Shown: positions 8,991 through 19,075, numbered from the stretch's first letter. The stretch: 29,555 nucleotides of DNA from Poteriospumella lacustris (GCA_008000375.1 SMOI01000106.1:75122-104676); one strand, 5' to 3'. A program made the numbers and translations. The notes: a model not told the origin generated them from the sequence alone.

Positions 8991-9612
8991 TTGAATCGGT
9001 CTCCAACAACGTGGATTTCCACGCCTGAAAAGTCCAAGTCGCGATAACTTGAAACGGCGCGTGTAAACCCCTACTTTTCGCTCCTTCTCGAAACATCGAC
9101 TTCCCTCGTGGTTGGACTGAATGGGTAGTGTTGAAGTCCTCACCGAACCACTTCGAACATTGCCATGACGAAGACAACAGGACACAACCGTAAATCGCAC
9201 GGAAACGATGAAACGCTTTTCTGTTTGGTGTGGTGTCTCTCTTACGATGATGCATGTGTCTGTCGCGTACATGATGATGATGCGCTGCTGGAAGCCCTCG
9301 CAAATTTCTCCAAGTCCTGGAAAAAAGATATGCTTATAACTTCATGGCGTCTCATTGTTTTGCAACGATACTTTGGGGTATCTGTCTTCGAGTTGTATGA
9401 AATAGGAAGATATGAAAAAGTGTGAGGGTTGTCTCTGCCAAATTTTTTGTATTTGTTTTTTGCATTTTTCTCGCGAACGGTGACCTCGCAGTGTGCGCAG
9501 CGTGCTGCTGCGTTCTGCGGCAGCGTAGAGCGTTTCACTTTTTGGGTGGTATCCCAAGTTTGGCATTGTTTTCCTGCAGTCCGTCGCCATCTTTGCAACA
9601 AAACCAATGGTA

Positions 9613-9979
9613 CTAGTAACTAATGCAATTAATCGTTGTCTTACAGCTGGGAGGCAAATTAAAAAAGGTATAACAGTAGAAATTGGCACGAATTGACACG
9701 AAAAGCCGACACCATGGCCAGATGCTTGCTCTCAAACAGAGTTGTTCCGCAGGAGCGCAACCTTGTGCAGCTCCGTCTCGCAAACGGCGCTCCATCGCCT
9801 CTACGTCTTCAATGACCCCCTCCTTTCGATCACTTTTCCACATCTACATCATAAAAGTTAGTCACGATCACAAGGAAAGCTCCTTAAAGTACACTGTCGA
9901 GCTGCACATTATTGAGCGCAATAATGAGCTGATTGGACATGAGATGATGTCGTATCGCCAAAGGAGTAATGTTGTCCAT
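9613..9979 (-). CDS. Candidate small two-exon gene of unknown function
   Basis: An ATG at 9979 in good context (AAGATGG) opens a frame of 29 codons, complement(9893..9979). It can be joined in phase 0 across a 49-nt intron (9844-9892; donor GTACTT, branch-like GACTAAC, acceptor GATGTAG) to complement(9613..9843), giving 105 residues. The middle part (MWKSDRKEGVIEDVEAMERR) has a charged helical composition, but the last 30 residues look non-coding and may be misassigned. The same frame extends upstream past a TGA at 9994-9992 to an ATG at 10090 (MARTTTKKAKAIHESATVGN), so the gene may be broken or start later. A competing plus-strand ORF covers 9683-10123. No family was recognised. Confidence 0.22.
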
Positions 9980-10782
9980 CTTGATCGCCAATCATTTTTG
10001 TCTTGTAAAAACCGTCGATCCATCAACACAGTTGCCAACAGTGGCAGATTCGTGAATAGCTTTTGCCTTCTTCGTGGTTGTGCGCGCCATATCGTGACGG
10101 TCATTGACAATGACGACGTGTGATCGACTTCATCGCTTGTGGCAGGCAAGATATGGTTCACAAACTCTTTCAAAACCAATCTGAAAATGAGGCATTGAGC
10201 GGCAGCCTACCCAGTTTCGTCAAGGGAGAATGGATACTGCTGCTCTATTTCGTCGACTATCATGTCCCACTTCGATGCGTTTTGCCATTCGTCATTGTCA
10301 CCAAACTTCATTTGTCTCCATGAACACCTCCTCTCACTTTCTCTCTCAGAGACGCATCATAGGATGCAAACTTTCATGGAAGGGATCAATTTATTGCAAC
10401 TATTCATCGCAGGAACTTTTCCCACGCGGTCAGAGTTTACCTTCCACTTTCCATTTTGTTTACCTTTCTTGCAGGAATCCTGGGTTTTACGAAACGGTTC
10501 ACTCAGTTGAGCGTGTCCAGAATCTTGGGTTTCTCAAAAACTGTAAAGACCCAAATTTACCCTTCTCTCTCCAGCAAAGGACCCAAGTTTACGGAACTTT
10601 GTGAATCGATCGTCGTCGTCATCATCGTTACCAACATCATCAATCGCAACTCTCTCGTCCCATCTTCAATTCTTGCACAAATACAGGGCCGTGAGCATCG
10701 TTACCACAAAATACAGGGAATGAGAAGTAGCTTTGTGAGTTTGTGCGAGTTCGTGGAAGTGAAATTGTGAAAAGAGAAGGGA
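9980..10782. other. Intergenic region upstream of PNPase
   Basis: Only weak overlapping ORFs are present (10120-10770 on plus). Short motifs GGGTTTT/GGGTTTC and their complements ACCCAAATTTAC/ACCCAAGTTTAC recur between 10480 and 10595 in both orientations, giving a loose inverted-repeat texture. The last ~100 bases should hold the PNPase promoter. No RNA gene was recognised. Confidence 0.4.
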
Positions 10783-13700
10783 ATGATTGCGACTGCATCG
10801 ATCGATCGTGTGCACCGATGGATGCTGTCGATTCTTCTTGTACTTCTTGTCACCCAAGAGTCTCTTTCCTTGAAGGTGATATGCGTCTTTTTGAGCCTGA
10901 CAAGAGTGATGGATAGTTTAAATGTTATAATGGTGAATATAGGTGTTGAAGCCGGTGTGGAATAATCGGGTTAACCTTTTCAGGCGACCCGCGATTGCGA
11001 TCAAAACAGGTGATAATGGAGCACAAAGCATCGATTTTGAGGTACCTATTGGCTTCCTTTTGATTCGTATCGTTGCGTGCGTAACCATACGATGTATACA
11101 TCAGGTGGCGGGACAAATGATGAGCTTAGAAACGGGTAAAATCGGCCGACAAGCTGATGGCGCCGTGGTTGCCAGATCAGGTGATACAATAGTATACTCA
11201 ACCGCATGCTATCAAAAGGAGGAATCCGAGGTAGATTTCACTCCGTTGCGTGTGGACTATTTCGCTCGCTTCAGGTACGGACTGACCGATACCTCCGATG
11301 CTGGGGCTCCTCCGTCCCCCTTTCATTAAATTTGGTCATTACTATCATCATGACACAGTGCGGCCGGGAAAACCATCGGCTCGTTTTCAAAACGAGACAG
11401 TCGTGGCGATGATCATGAAATTCTCGTCGCACGATTGATCGATCGTCCGATACGCCCCATCATCGACGAAGGCTGGAGGTTTGATACCCAGATCTTAACG
11501 TGGGTGTTGTCATTCGACCATGCGCATCCACCTGAGCCTCTTGCAATTTGTGCTGCTTCTGCGGCATTAGCTATATCTGATGTATGGTCGTTTGGTTTTT
11601 GTATCGCCTTTGAAGCGCGTACCACGATCACCGGACTGTGTTCTGTAGATCCCGCTTGTTCGTCCCATCGCCGGCGTTGAAGTAGGTTTGATCAATGGAT
11701 CCTTTGTGATCAATCCACCGAAATCCCACGCATCTTCCTCGGAGCTCTCGTTGATATTGGCGGGAACGACAGAAGACATTCTGATGATTGAAGGTGCGGC
11801 CCAGTTTCTGACCGAAGATCAACTGTTGGCGGCCATCGACGTTGGTCACCAGGCTATCCGTCAGATCTGTGCAGCCATTGAAACCTTCGCGCAACAAGTT
11901 GGCAAAGCCAAGAAAACAGAACTCCTCCATCAATTACCAACGTCCTTGGTTGATGAAATGGATGCATTGTTTGGTGCGGCGTTGATGAAAGCCCTGGCGA
12001 CCCATGACAAACAACGTCGTGGCATCGCCGTGTCGGCGATTGAAGCGGACATTGAACAGCGTTTTGCTGTCACGTCACCGTCGCGGCGACGACCAGATGA
12101 ACCACCACTGTCTCGGATGGATATTGAATGTTTGGACGGAGAAGCGAGTGTGTTGGGTGATGAGGAACCGGTATCGGAACCAGAGACGGATGACACCGTG
12201 ATAACGGACGATGCTGCTTCCGCTAAGGACATCGTTGCATCGGTGAGTTCCACGAGCGATGAAGATGAAGCCTCTGAAATCGTTCATCCACCGCACCGTT
12301 TCTCCTCGGCCAAGCCATTGCCCACCGTATCAACAGGCTACGAGGCGATGGAAGTGAAAAAAGCGATCAAGAAATTGATGGGAAGAAAGCTACGTGACCT
12401 GGTTCAATCCACAGGTCGACGTGCGGATGGACGTCGTATTGACGAAGTACGACCGTTGTCAATGGAAACATCCTGGCTACCAGGTACCCATGGCTCAGCA
12501 CTGTTCACTAGGTATGTAGCGGCTGTATACTGCCCTCGCCCCGTGTCTTGTCTCGCTTCGTTTGTGACGGTTCGTGTGTGTTTGTTTTGTGCATTTTTTT
12601 TGTAGAGGAGAGACGCAAGCCATTGCGACGGCTACGTTAGGTGGTGAATCGATGGCAGCGTTCACCGAGACCTTAGATGGCGCAACGAATCGTCGCTTTT
12701 ATCTGCAATATCGTTTCCCACCGTCATCGGTAGGAGAAGTTGGACGTGTTGGGGGAGCAGTATCGCGACGTGAGGTTGGCCATGGCAATTTAGCCGAACG
12801 TGCCTTGTTACCCGTGATTCCGGATGTGAATGTGTTCCCATATACGATACGTGGTGAGAGTTTGATCACTGAATCGAGTGGTTCATCGTCCATGGCGTCG
12901 GTCTGCGGGGTCTGTTTGGCCATGTTGGATGCGGGTGTACCTTTGCAACGTAGTATTGCTGGTATCGCCATGGGTATGCTGTTGCCCGATGATAATCGTG
13001 TTGACCATGGCGGTAACAAAGTCACAGACGCAGCGGCTCCGATCATTTTGACGGACATTTTGGGTCTCGAAGACGCGTTGGGTTCGATGGATTTCAAAGT
13101 GGCCGGCGATGAATCTGGGATAACGGCTTTTCAATTGGATGTCAAATGCACGGGATTGCGGTTGTCTACCTTACGTAGTGCGTTGTTGCAAGCGAAACAG
13201 GGGCGTATCCATATTTTGCGTCAAATGCAGCACCATCTGGCACAACCGCGTGCGTTGAATGTACGTGTACCCAAGCTGAAACGGTTCATGGTCCCCACGG
13301 AAACGTTGGGTAAGATCATCGGTCCACGCGGAAGAACGATTCAATCGTTGATGGAGACCTATGCGGTGGAAGATATACATGTTGATGATTCCGGTGCCAT
13401 TCAAATCATTGCCAACGATCAGAGCAAAGTCGATGCGGTGGAGAGAGCTATCCTTGAGTTGATTGGTGATTCCGCCTCCAGTTCTGCGGGTAGTAGTGGC
13501 AGTAGTATTGGCGGTAGTAGTAGTAAGAGCGGAAGTGATCCAGATGGCAGAGGCTCGTCGTTTGATGGTGAACAGCGAGGAGGAACTGGGCTTCCGCGTC
13601 GAGTGGTGGACAAAGGCCCCCCTCCGGAGGTGGGCATGATCTATCGCCAGTGTCCAATTACCGGAGTCCAGCCATTTGGTGTCTTTGTTGAAATTACACC

Positions 13701-13884
13701 GGGTCATGAAGGGTTGGTCCACATTTCTGAGCTTGGTTTGCGGCGTATCGCCTCTATGGAAGAGGAAGGATATGCAGTGGGACAGTTGATGGATGTCAAA
13801 TATGTGGGAGTAAACGATCGTGGACAACGACGATTGTCCCGTCGAGCGGTTCTCTTGGCAGATAGTAGTGTTTCTAACCCTTAA
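10783..13884 (+). CDS. PNPT1: Polynucleotide phosphorylase (organellar PNPase), six exons
   Basis: This phosphorolytic 3'-5' exoribonuclease/polyadenylase is normally found in plastids or mitochondria. Exons are 10783-10875, 10943-11041, 11105-11274, 11359-11581, 11649-12511 and 12606-13884; introns are 63-94 nt, all GT-AG, and all phases match, giving 908 residues. Domains: first RNase PH core from ~60 (FEVAGQMMSLETGK) through ARLIDRPIRP (145-154) to ~240; helical linker ~250-335; second RNase PH core ~440-690 with SGSSSMAS (574-581), MDFK (D645) and LDVK (D661) around the phosphate/catalytic site; KH domain ~710-770 with GKIIGPRG (718-725); S1 domain ~824-900. Residues ~338-420 are an acidic Ser/Asp/Glu-rich insertion, and 771-815 a Ser/Gly-rich KH-S1 linker. 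The N-terminus looks like a signal peptide (hydrophobic MLSILLVLLV at 14-23, then TQESLS) followed by a basic, Asn/Arg-containing stretch, suggesting a secondary plastid. The first exon rests only on splice logic. Confidence 0.93.
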
Positions 13885-14158
13885 TGAATGGGAACTCCAT
13901 GTAAACGATCTTTTCAACGAAAATGGTTACCTCTTCATAATATATACAACCTTTTACGGAATCCTGGAAAAATAAACCCGGCTTCCCGGCCTTTGTTGTG
14001 AGGACGACGAGAGGACGACGGCGGCGACAGACAACGCTTCCGTCGCTTCTCTCTAACGTACGTCGATGGACTTTCCAACGACCCAAAGAAGCCATATTCC
14101 ATCAACAAAGGTTCTGTATTGTCAACAAAGATTGCTGCTGGGTTCAATAGCTAAGAAA

Positions 14159-14998
14159 ATGCCACCGAAACAACGAGCAATGGAACAAAGAGCCGCCAAT
14201 GAGGCGGCTAAAGCTGCGAAGGCCGCTGAAGACGCCGAGCGTGCTGAAGCCGCAGCATGGTCAGTCGGAGCGAAGGACAGCCGAAGAGCTCGCGACGAGG
14301 AAGATAAGGAAGCTGAGAAGCGACGTAAGGCTGCGGAAAAGGCTGCCTTAGAGGAAGCAGAGGCAGAGGAGCTGAGCGGTATTTCGAGGAAGGGAAAGGC
14401 CAAGAAGAAGGGCAAAGATGATTTTGATTTGCTGAATGCAGCTTTGGCCAATCAGCCTAAGACAAAGGCACAAAAAGAGGCTGAGGCAAAGAAGGCTGCT
14501 GAAGCTGAACGCAAGCGCAAGGAAGAAGCAGCTCGAGAGGCCGCGGAAGAGAGACGCAAGGTGAGGTCCTTCCTGTTCACGTCTTCATGCCTTCGCCGAA
14601 CGAATTGACGTGACTCTATATCAAAATTCAAGGCTGAAGAAGAGGAGATTAAGCGCAATGCTGCTCGTGGTATCGTAATGAACCATTCAGATCGTTTAAT
14701 GGTTCCGATCAATAACCGATTAGACGACGAGGAAGACTTTGTACACGCCAGCGGTCTGGATGATGCCTTGGACACCCTACATGTTGCTGTTGGAGCAGGT
14801 GGAAAGGCCGACGAGCATCCTGAACGCCGTCAAAAGGCTGCCTATGCTGCCTACTACGCAGCTATGTTGCCTGTAATGAAGGAAGAGTATCCGGGCTTGA
14901 AGTTGTCCCAATATAAGGAGCGTATCTTTGATGCTTGGAAGACTGCCCCAGAGAATCCTATGAACCAGGCTCGTGCTGCTCGTGAGCGATCTGGTTAA
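14159..14998 (+). CDS. CCDC124: CCDC124/Lso2-like ribosome-associated coiled-coil protein
   Basis: In animals and yeast the family binds the decoding and GTPase-centre region of idle 80S ribosomes and helps them restart translation. Exons 14159-14560 and 14633-14998 are separated by a 72-nt intron (donor GTGAGG, acceptor TTCAAG) and encode 255 residues. The N-terminal half is an Ala/Lys/Glu/Arg-rich single helix or coiled coil starting MPPKQRAMEQ. The diagnostic part is the C-terminus: DEHPERRQKAAYAAY, then YPGLKLSQYKERIFDAW, then PENPMNQARA, which matches the conserved CCDC124 tail (HPERR...LSQ...NPMNQ). The frame is open 31 codons further upstream, but the 14159 ATG was chosen because family members start with the same short basic MP-K pattern. 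Slightly longer than human CCDC124 (223 residues), mainly in the helical half. Confidence 0.9.
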
Positions 14999-15484
14999 AC
15001 CCATATCAGTGAGAAACCTTTTCCCTCTTGCTCTCATTTGATGTAATGAATCCTTAAACAGAGAAAAGAAGAGACGACGTGCATGATAACAATAACATGA
15101 CTTTCCATGTTCGTATTTTGTTCCCGTGCATCTTCTTGTGTGCTTACATAGCAGGCGGCAGCCAGTTCTTCTAGTTCCTACCGCTCTCCACTGCTGCTGC
15201 TGTCACTGGAAGAACCCAAACATTGGGAGATTTTGGGGTGTCCATATTTGGGCACTCTGCAGATCTGGGAAGAAGCAGGCGGCAGCAGCGCTTCCTCGTC
15301 GGCTTCGTTGTGCCGATCTCGATCGATCCTCGCTCGTCACCAAAAGAACGTTACCGTGTGGTGGTTGAGCATGTTCGTTACGTTATAGGTAAAGGCATAC
15401 ATTAAATTGACTGCCAAGTATTAAGCAGACTTTTTTTGTTGACGGATTTATTTTCTCACGAAAAGAAAAAGAGTCCACTGAAAA
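14999..15484. other. Intergenic region between CCDC124-like and E2 genes
   Basis: No gene was identified; ORFs at 15126-15405 are short and overlapping. The 12-mer GCAGGCGGCAGC occurs at 15151 and again at 15275. A T-rich run near 15430 and an A-rich leader precede the E2 start codon. Confidence 0.5.
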
Positions 15485-16395
15485 ATGGCGTCGTTAGGTC
15501 GTATCCGCAAGGAGATGGAAGTACGTTGAGGCAACCAAATGTCGTGGGAAGCGCAGTTTTTCATTTGACCGTTGATTAATCACTAGGATATTCGCAATGA
15601 TCGTCATTCTGGCGTGTCTATCGTTCCTGATCCTTCGAATCCTCAACATATGGTTGGCGTAAGTTGCAACACTCGTGTGTTTTTGACTCCAGAGTTTGTG
15701 TGCATTATCTCACTCTCTGCTGACAAAATTTTAACGATAGTCCATTACTGGGCCCCCTGATACGCCTTATGCTGGTGGAAAGTTCGAGGTTGACATCACC
15801 ATCCCCAACGAGTATCCTTTCAGCCCGCCTAAAATGAAGTTTATTACGAAAGGTACACGACCGATGCCCAGACCGTCGATATTGTTACCTGGGATAGCCT
15901 CTTACGCCCATGAATGTTTCCCGTCGTTTAGTCTATCATCCGAATGTGTCTTCGGTCACTGGTGCGATCTGTTTGGATATTCTGAAGGATCAATGGTCAC
16001 CGGCGTTGACCATGAAGACGGCCTTAATTTCTCTCCAAGCATTGATGTGTGCTCCTGAACCCGACGATCCACAAGACGCGGTGGTTGCCAATGTCTACAA
16101 AACAAATCGTACAACCTTTGATGCTACCGCGCGTGAATGGGCCATTACTTACGCCGGTGCTTCCGGCGAAGTTACTGCTGCCGCGGCCGCGGCTGCTCCT
16201 CCGGTAAGTTAACGCGCCGAACCTTTTTGTAGCATTGTTCCAGCCGTATTCTAATCCATCGCCCTACCCCAGATTCCTCCGTCGGTCCAGAAGCTGATGG
16301 ACATGGGCTTCTCTCAGGAAGCTGCCACTCAAGCGTTGGCTGCGGCACGAGGTGATGAGAACTTGGCGATCGAAGCCTTGTTGACTGGCGCGTAA
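15485..16395 (+). CDS. UBE2K: Ubiquitin-conjugating enzyme E2 with C-terminal UBA domain (UBE2K/Ubc1 type)
   Basis: This E2 accepts ubiquitin from E1 on its catalytic Cys and builds chains (K48-linked in the human/yeast family). Exons 15485-15520, 15587-15658, 15741-15852, 15932-16203 and 16273-16395, with four introns of 66-82 nt and matching phases, give 204 residues. Visible features: [32 protein letters not shown] at 76-78, and catalytic C87 in [15 protein letters not shown], followed by [15 protein letters not shown], all typical of UBE2K. An Ala-rich linker ([10 protein letters not shown]) leads to a complete UBA domain at residues 165-204 ([19 protein letters not shown]... AIEALLTGA). 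The UBA is encoded by its own last exon. The start at 15485 gives the normal E2 first helix ([12 protein letters not shown]), although that helix is split by the first intron. Confidence 0.95.
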
Positions 16396-16629
16396 AATGG
16401 GGCAATGGGAGGGGTTTTATCACAATCTAGCTTGTACCTTTCGGATTGTACATGCAATAGAAAGTTCTTATACATCGTAGCGATTCGTCTCTTGTAAATT
16501 GTACAGTTTTAGTTGTTCATCGACGCTGCGAGAATTGGAAACCGTTCTCAGGACGCTGCCTGTTTATCGCTACGAGATAGATTGCACGACGTAGTCATTA
16601 TGTATATACAGGGCGGACACTGGTAAAGA

Positions 16630-17724
16630 TTACCGCTTGACCGTCACGAGCAGTGCCTCGAGTCGTTGAAACTCCGGTGACGACTCGCCCTGTAGAAGTT
16701 TCGTGAGATCACGTGCTTGTGTCAGATACGACACACTTTCGTCACGAAATCGTTTGGTCATGGTCTTGGACGCCTTAGTTTTCTTGGACGACTGTGCATG
16801 TTCCTCGGCCAGGGTATCACAGAGTTGATGGATCAGCATGTACAACTCGGGGAAGTACCGCACGCACCAGCGTTCGGAGGAGGCAGGTTCCACCGTAAAG
16901 ACACTGGTTCCGGCTGTCAAATCATTTTTCAACTGCAACGCCAGGGTCAACGCGCTGACACAACGTCGTTTCTTGCTGCTGTTGCTGTCGCTGTCGGCGT
17001 TATCCTCGTCCTCGTCGTCGGCGGTGATCAAATCGACGATTTTGTCCGAAATTTCACTCGCTCGTATCCGTAGCGCATCTTCTTCATTCACTACAGACTC
17101 ATTCGATTCATTGCAGGCCACACACGTGCAATGGAAACGATAGTATTCTTGAAGTTCGTGTCGGCGATGGCTGCGGTTTTGTCGCAGATCGATGTAGCAG
17201 TCGTTGATTTCCTCTCCCTCGGCGATATCTCTCGCCGCGAATAGCACTTCTTCCGTAGTAGTAGGGATATGGGTTTGCTGCGCATTGGGGCAACACGAAT
17301 GATTCAAGCGTGCCAGAGCCAAATACATGGCACAGCACGTGCCATAGATCGAATCGGTCATGTCAAAGCAATTGGTCATGAAGATGCCCACCGCGGGAGG
17401 GAATTCCGGAAAGACATTGGCCATGGCAAAGAAGGCATCTTTGTCGTCATCATCCAAGGCATTGACTTTCGTGTGAATCTCTTCAATCTGTGTATCGTTG
17501 AAAGGATGGTGGCCATGAATCCACACGGTCGGAAACTCGCTGCAGATCTTCTCCCCCATACGATACGACCGACGAGCATATGCCACAAATCCACGGCCAG
17601 GCTCTTCTCGTGTAATCCATGGTGTTTGTGATCCATCGTAGCGGACGTGCCTCCAATGTGTTGCGTCTTTCTCCAACGTGGAACTGACTCGCGGAGTCTC
17701 TGAAACTGGTGTTTCATCCGCCAT
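16630..17724 (-). CDS. SET-domain protein, SMYD-like without MYND finger
   Basis: A single-exon, 364-residue protein with a SET methyltransferase fold, predicted to transfer methyl groups from S-adenosylmethionine to lysine. SET-N motif is PGRGFVAYARRSYRMGEKI (42-60, containing GRG). The core motif is ARLNHSCCPNAQ (138-149, NHSC at 141-144). The EGEEINDCYIDL segment (169-180) supplies the catalytic-type Tyr at 177. A post-SET Cys cluster FHCTCVAC is at 197-204. The arrangement resembles fungal and protist SMYD-like SET proteins, but no MYND zinc finger is inserted between the SET halves. Residues 235-254 are acidic and end in KKRR, possibly a nuclear signal. The C-terminal ~110 residues are helical. 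In many SMYD-like proteins the target is unknown, and no substrate can be assigned. It is convergent with the E2 gene (235-nt gap). Confidence 0.87.
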   Translation of the reverse strand: MADETPVSETPRVSSTLEKDATHWRHVRYDGSQTPWITREEPGRGFVAYARRSYRMGEKICSEFPTVWIHGHHPFNDTQIEEIHTKVNALDDDDKDAFFAMANVFPEFPPAVGIFMTNCFDMTDSIYGTCCAMYLALARLNHSCCPNAQQTHIPTTTEEVLFAARDIAEGEEINDCYIDLRQNRSHRRHELQEYYRFHCTCVACNESNESVVNEEDALRIRASEISDKIVDLITADDEDEDNADSDSNSSKKRRCVSALTLALQLKNDLTAGTSVFTVEPASSERWCVRYFPELYMLIHQLCDTLAEEHAQSSKKTKASKTMTKRFRDESVSYLTQARDLTKLLQGESSPEFQRLEALLVTVKR

Positions 17725-18091
17725 GACTGAATATCCTGATATATTCTACGCTAAGCTCACAATAGAATTCACAGCACTTGTGCAAAGAAAGGACAATGGC
17801 GTGATTGTTGTGCAAGTATCATGAAACGATGAACAATGAACGAAAGAACGACGACTGAATGAACGACTGAATGGAAATATTGTACACTCTGTTTCACTAA
17901 ACTGGATTATATGTATGGATTAGACGGCGTTGGAAACGTACTTGCTCCTCCTCAAGCCATTCCAAGTGGTGCGACGAGGTGCCCATCATTTGATACAAAG
18001 AAAGTGAACAAGAGCACATTATATTGAACTCATAGCTTCGTCAGCTTTTGCCAACAGAGAAAAAAAGCCATCCATTGTCGACCTGAGGGCA
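17725..18091. promoter_or_regulatory. Divergent promoter region between SET and RING genes
   Basis: The SET gene (-) and RING gene (+) are transcribed away from each other, so both promoters are expected within 367 bases. A short direct repeat of GAACGAC/GACTGAAT units occurs at about 17838-17872. No firm TATA or initiator was identified. Confidence 0.4.
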
Positions 18092-18676
18092 ATGTCCACC
18101 AACAATAACGATACGCAGCAGGACGAGAAGGTCGGATCACCCGTATCGTCTCCCTTGCAGCAGCAATGCGTCATTTGTTTGGAAGATTTTGGCGACGGCG
18201 ACGAATTAACCGCTACATCCTCGTCTGTATATCGTAGTCGCTGTGGTCATGTTACACATACACATTGTTTGCATGCCAGTATACGCTCTGGAAACTACAG
18301 TTGTCCGTTGTGTCGCAACTCACTGGGTGACATCAGTGCCGAGCTGGCTGCGGTTGACTCTCGAATCAATCGTTACGTGAAAATGTTGAAATCAGGCTTA
18401 GCCCCGCAAGCCGTTCGTCAAAGGATGGTGGTGGATGCTATTCCCGTGACACTGATTGATGCTTTCTTCACCGGCGGGGCAAGTCGTGCCGTTGACGACG
18501 GCACCGATGCTCCCCCTGACACCCCCAGTGATGCTGAAGTCATTGCTGGTCTGGTAGCAAAGTATCAGAAAATGTTAGATATGGGTATGCCAGAGGGTGC
18601 TGTCCGTCAGAAAGTGTTGGCATCCACCGCACCTGAGCCCGATAAGACCGCGGTGATAGCGGCCCTTTTTCGATAG
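18092..18676 (+). CDS. RING-H2 finger protein with two CCDC53-like repeat motifs (putative E3 ligase)
   Basis: A 194-residue single-exon protein. A complete RING-H2 finger is visible with ligands C26, C29, C51, H53, H56, C59, C71 and C74 (CVICLEDF ... CGHVTHTHC ... CPLC), so E2-dependent ubiquitin ligase activity is likely. Two related motifs follow: YVKMLKSGLAPQAVRQRM (95-112) and YQKMLDMGMPEGAVRQKV (158-175). Each has the pattern Y-x-K-M-L-x-x-G-x-x-x-x-A-V-x-x-(K/R)-(M/V) found in the WASH-complex subunit CCDC53/WASHC3 and in other actin-regulatory proteins. The N-terminal 20 residues are Gln/Ser/Asp-rich. There is no membrane segment. The combination suggests an E3 whose partner is recruited through the CCDC53-like helices, but that link is an inference. 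Confidence 0.85.
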   Translation: MSTNNNDTQQDEKVGSPVSSPLQQQCVICLEDFGDGDELTATSSSVYRSRCGHVTHTHCLHASIRSGNYSCPLCRNSLGDISAELAAVDSRINRYVKMLKSGLAPQAVRQRMVVDAIPVTLIDAFFTGGASRAVDDGTDAPPDTPSDAEVIAGLVAKYQKMLDMGMPEGAVRQKVLASTAPEPDKTAVIAALFR

Positions 18677-19043
18677 TCATCTCTGCCGTGTGTGATTGCC
18701 ACGACCCACGCCGCCATTCTGACGGTACTTCCAATCAGTAGTATCTGCATTGCAGTGCATATCCTGTAAAGGTTGATATATTTCGTTTTCTGTCGTTTTT
18801 CGTATTGGTCTCTCCGTTCGACTGTTTTCCAGCTGCTGATTTACGCTTCCGATCGCTTTTGTTGGCGTTGAACTATATCTTTAACATCTCGAGAATTGCA
18901 TGCATCGCTTATGTTGAGAAAGATGGCACCGCTATTTCACGGAAACTGGACATTAAAGTGCTGCGAAAGACCACGTACGGAATTTGCTTCAGAACGATGA
19001 TTGGTCACTCGTTTTGCCTTGCAACGAAGGGCAGGTTGTCTCC

Positions 19044-19075
19044 CGCTGTGACGCTGTGACGCTGTGACGCTATGA
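19044..19075. repeat. 8-nt tandem repeat CGCTGTGA x4
   Basis: Three perfect CGCTGTGA units are followed by a fourth with one mismatch (CGCTATGA). The array lies about 440 bp upstream of the chosen start of the giant receptor gene. It is probably a minisatellite formed by slippage. Confidence 0.9.

Larger units (their letters stand above)
8794..9612. other. Repeat-bearing upstream region of the CR-type gene
   Basis: This contains the presumed promoter and 5' leader of the CR-type gene, an imperfect direct duplication, and a GTCC microsatellite. A plus-strand frame at 9165-9425 (86 codons from an ATG, ending LYEIGRYEKV) is the most protein-like of several overlapping ORFs, but no domain is recognisable and it is not called as a gene. 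Confidence 0.4.

Noticed and set aside
9992-9994. TGA read as selenocysteine or as a sense codon
   Set aside because: Other genes here end at TGA (for example the CR-type gene), no SECIS-like element was seen, and the gene itself is doubtful.
19044-19075. CRISPR-like array
   Set aside because: The units are 8 nt, contiguous and without spacers, and the sequence is eukaryotic; this is a minisatellite.
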